Assembly (NCBI RefSeq): GCF_004785795.1
Contig: NZ_SRRO01000001.1
Span: forward strand, 992,001-1,056,000
Direction of reading: 5' to 3'
Length of the DNA: 64,000 bases
Origin: Nocardioides eburneiflavus
GTDB taxonomy: Bacteria; Actinomycetota; Actinomycetes; Propionibacteriales; Nocardioidaceae
Every line of letters begins with the position of its first letter. Within the stretch, counting starts at the first letter, position 1. The translations under genes and the position numbers were made by a program. The notes under the pieces were generated by a model that was given only the letters and a program-made list of their open reading frames with translations, had not been told where the DNA came from and made no database searches. Positions 61,777-64,000 of this stretch are shown here, piece after piece.

Positions 61777-63039
61777 ATGACAGCGATCCCGCACTTCGAC
61801 GACCACCATCTGGTGGCCTTCGCGAAGTCCCTGGAGGCCGACCTTGCGGCCTTGGGGGAGCGCCCGCTGTGGTCGATGTCGACTCAGGACGCGGAGGACG
61901 CGCTGGTGTCGCTGACGCGGGCACGCGGTCAGCTCGATGCCTTGCTGATGCGCGTGCTGCGGCAGGCCGAGGCGGTGGGTGCGGGCCTCGACACGGGTGC
62001 GACATCGACGGTCAACTGGTGGTCGCACGTCACGCGCACCTCCCGTGCGGAGGCTCACCGCACGGCACGGCTGGCCCGGTCACTGGAGGACCACGCGGAG
62101 GTCTCCCAGGCGTTGGTCGCCGGCGACGTGCGGACCGACCAGGCGAGAGTGGTCGTCGAGTCGGTCGACGACCTCCCCCAGACGGTCGCCGACTGGGTGC
62201 CCGAGGCGGCGACCCGGTTCCTGCTGGGCAAGACCGGTGAGCACGACGCGAAGGCGCTCCGCGTCCTGGGCCGTCGCGTGCTCGAGGTGGTCGACCCGGT
62301 TGCCGCGGACGTCGAAGAGGCACGTCGGCTGGAGGCCGAGGAAGCAGACGCCCTGGCGGCAGCGTCCTTCACCATGGTCGACGACGGCCACGGGTCGTGC
62401 CACGGCCGGTTCACCATCCCCTCCCTGCACGGGGCGATGCTCGCCAAGGACCTCAAGGCGCGCGCCGCGCGGAGGGTCGACGCGTCCACCCACGCCGAGG
62501 ACGGCTCCGACGCGGGCGCTGCTCGGCTCGGCCGGCACCGGATGGGGCTCGCACTCGTGGACTACATCGAGACTCGTCCCCGCCAGTCGGTGCCCACGGC
62601 AGGTGGCCTCGCTGCCACCGTGGTCGTGACGATGGAGCTCGAGGCGCTGCTCGGCGGGCTCAAGGCCGCGTCGCTCGACACCGGCGGGCGGATCAGCGCC
62701 GGCGAGGCGCGTCGGCTGGCCTGCCGCGCGGGGATCATTCCGGTGGTGCTGGGCGGGCCGAGCGTCCCCCTCGACGTCGGACGCAGGCGACGGTTCCACA
62801 CCGAGGCCCAGCGCATCGCGATGGGGATCCGGGACGGGGGCTGCACCGCCGACGGCTGCGACGCCCCACCGGGCATGACCGAGGCCCACCACGACGAGGT
62901 GCCGTGGTCGCGGGGAGGACGGACGAGCGTCACGAAGGGGCGGCTGCTCTGTCCTCCGCACCACCGACGCATCCACGATCCCGCCTTCCAGCACCACCTC
63001 GACAAGCACGGCAAGGTCCGCTTCACCAGGCGGACGTGA
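61777..63039 (+). CDS. DUF222 and HNH endonuclease domain protein
   Basis: A 420-residue protein typical of actinobacteria, where it is often multicopy. An N-terminal DUF222 (about 25-280, helical, LARSLEDHAEVSQALVAGDVRTDQARVVVE) is followed by an HNH domain (CTADGCDAPPGMTEAHHDEVPWSRGGRTSVTKGRLLCPPHHRRIH, split zinc Cys and His). It is often linked to mobile elements, but activity is unproven. ATG 61777 follows GGAAGAG by about ten bases. Confidence 0.93.
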   Translation: MTAIPHFDDHHLVAFAKSLEADLAALGERPLWSMSTQDAEDALVSLTRARGQLDALLMRVLRQAEAVGAGLDTGATSTVNWWSHVTRTSRAEAHRTARLARSLEDHAEVSQALVAGDVRTDQARVVVESVDDLPQTVADWVPEAATRFLLGKTGEHDAKALRVLGRRVLEVVDPVAADVEEARRLEAEEADALAAASFTMVDDGHGSCHGRFTIPSLHGAMLAKDLKARAARRVDASTHAEDGSDAGAARLGRHRMGLALVDYIETRPRQSVPTAGGLAATVVVTMELEALLGGLKAASLDTGGRISAGEARRLACRAGIIPVVLGGPSVPLDVGRRRRFHTEAQRIAMGIRDGGCTADGCDAPPGMTEAHHDEVPWSRGGRTSVTKGRLLCPPHHRRIHDPAFQHHLDKHGKVRFTRRT

Positions 63040-63194
63040 GGGACGCCGCCGATCGTGGATGCCGGCTCCCCTCGCCCCGACTAACCTGAGAGGCCTCGCC
63101 TCACCCCTGGGGCGGCCGGGCTCCGCAGGCCGACCTGCGCGGCGACCGGGATCCGTGAACAGTGGTCCGACCACATCGGCAGGGGTTGCCCGGC

Positions 63195-63216
63195 GGCCGG
63201 GTCGCACGACCCGGCC
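63195..63216 (+). terminator. hairpin after the DUF222 gene
   Basis: A perfect 9-bp stem GGCCGGGTC/GACCCGGCC with a 4-base loop, extendable after a bulge by GGCG/CGCC. It separates the DUF222 gene from the transporter. Confidence 0.55.
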
Positions 63217-63288
63217 CGCCGGTGCCGGAGGGCCTCAGCCGCGCAGTCGTACGGCACCGCCCGAGGCGGGGCCACGATCAGGGTCGCC

Positions 63289-63317
63289 TTGACATCCGCC
63301 GAGGCGGTCCGAATGGT
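63289..63317 (+). promoter_or_regulatory. candidate sigma-70-type promoter of the fatty-acid transporter
   Basis: TTGACA (63289-63294), a 17-bp spacer, then AATGGT (63312-63317). The spacer contains CCGCCGAGGCGG (63296-63307), a perfect 12-bp dyad between -35 and -10 that could be a repressor site. Confidence 0.5.
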
Positions 63318-63355
63318 GGCCCCGACCCGTGTCCCCAGGATGAGGAGCTCCCGCC

Positions 63356-64000
63356 ATGCCCAGCACCAGCACCAGCCCGAGACAGCGATCATCGGGACTC
63401 TCCGGGGTGATGCGGCCGGTCAACTCCGTCGTCGAGCGCTTCATCCCCAGTGCGCTGGTCTTCGCCATCGTGCTGACCTTCGTCGTCGCGATCCTCGCGC
63501 TGCTCCTCACCGACACCGGCCCCGTCGAGGTCACCCGGGGCTGGGGCGAAGGGCTCTCGGGCCTGCTGGAGTTCATGACGCAGATGGCACTGATCCTGCT
63601 GCTCGGCCACACCCTGGCCAACACGGGTCCGGTGCGCAGGCTGCTGGCGTCGCTGGGCGGGTTGCCGAGGACGGCCCTCCAAGGCTACCTGTTCGTCTTC
63701 GCGGTCGCCGCCGTGGCGTCCCTCATCACCTGGGGCCTGGGCCTCGTGGTCGGTGTGCTGCTTGCCGTCGAGGTCGCCCGCCAAGGCCGCGAGAAGGGGC
63801 TCGAGCTCCACTTCCCGATGCTCGTCGCGGCCGGCTACAGCGGCTACGTCATCTGGCACATGGGCTACTCGGGATCCGGCACCCTGACAGCCGCCACCGA
63901 GGGGTCGTTCATCGCCGAGCAGCTCGGTGAGACCGTCCCGATCGCCGAGACCACCTTCGCCTGGTGGAACATCCTCGCGATCGTCGTCACGATCCTCGCG
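63356..64000 (+). CDS. short-chain fatty acid transporter, AtoE family (partial)
   Basis: The first 215 residues of a membrane protein cut by the window edge. VERFIPSALVFAIVLTFVVAILALL, GLSGLLEFMTQMALILLLGHTLANT and SLITWGLGLVVGVLLAVEVARQ form helices. HFPMLVAAGYSGYVIWHMGYSGSGTLTAATEGSF is the characteristic AtoE-type loop. It should import short-chain fatty acids for catabolism. ATG 63356 follows GAGGAG by nine bases. Confidence 0.88.
   Translation, partial: MPSTSTSPRQRSSGLSGVMRPVNSVVERFIPSALVFAIVLTFVVAILALLLTDTGPVEVTRGWGEGLSGLLEFMTQMALILLLGHTLANTGPVRRLLASLGGLPRTALQGYLFVFAVAAVASLITWGLGLVVGVLLAVEVARQGREKGLELHFPMLVAAGYSGYVIWHMGYSGSGTLTAATEGSFIAEQLGETVPIAETTFAWWNILAIVVTILA

Larger units (their letters stand above)
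63040..63355 (+). other. 316-bp gap with hairpin and promoter, no gene
   Basis: No coding frame with bias. It contains a terminator-like hairpin (63195-63216) and a candidate promoter (63289-63317) for the transporter gene. Confidence 0.6.

Overview
The window is very GC-rich, uses GC-ending codons, and begins many genes with GTG or TTG. It encodes a mycothiol-dependent-type enzyme, AfsR/LAL-like and LuxR regulators, a DUF222/HNH protein and short PRC-barrel and acidic proteins. Together these point to a high-GC actinobacterium, most likely Nocardioides or another Nocardioidaceae. This is inferred from gene families; no rRNA or tRNA gene was seen. The dense gene packing, with many 1-4 bp start/stop overlaps, looks chromosomal.

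Layout. 0-5.7 kb: PRC-barrel protein, a mycothiol-type maleylpyruvate isomerase homologue coupled to a HIT-like protein, a zinc-ribbon SDR, and a large secreted DUF6351 protein whose Shine-Dalgarno lies in a perfect inverted repeat. 5.8-15.2 kb: a LuxR response regulator divergent from a four-gene ABC exporter operon (two ATPases, two giant FtsX-type permeases), then two tandem OmpR-type regulators with no kinase. 15.4-19.8 kb: double-GNAT protein, DEAD-box helicase, YceI, with a 32-bp tandem repeat array and a strong hairpin between the convergent helicase and YceI genes. 19.8-27.6 kb: glmS, then a TetR-glpD pair divergent from an alkyl-DHAP-synthase-like oxidase, then pirin divergent from a GH1 glucosidase. 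27.6-35.4 kb: a surface-glycan block (sulfotransferase, three glycosyltransferase-like proteins, Ugd, a C39-like protein). The sulfotransferase and glycosyltransferase genes are bracketed by the same dispersed repeat. 35.5-43.3 kb: small and membrane proteins, FabH-like synthase, hydrolase, CHRD protein, a molybdopterin oxidoreductase and an NmrA-like protein. 43.5-49.1 kb: an exported-protein set (metzincin protease with calcium repeats, anchored protein, lipoprotein, animal-type haem peroxidase). 49.1-52.1 kb: NmrA, VOC, homocysteine methyltransferase-like and PF13769-like genes.

52.5-58.4 kb looks different. It is visibly less GC-rich, has untypical codon use, and carries an intact IS256-type element with an 8-bp target duplication. 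It also holds a tightly overlapping operon of three unrecognised proteins: a Cys-rich zinc-ribbon-like protein, a three-pass membrane protein and an HExxH metallopeptidase. This is the best candidate for an undescribed system. After it come an HTH-AAA regulator, a DUF222/HNH protein and the start of a short-chain fatty-acid transporter cut by the window edge.

A recurring regulatory feature is a TANNNT hexamer followed by 6-7 bases and then directly by the start codon. It appears before at least eleven genes and fits leaderless transcription. It also fixes several otherwise ambiguous starts.
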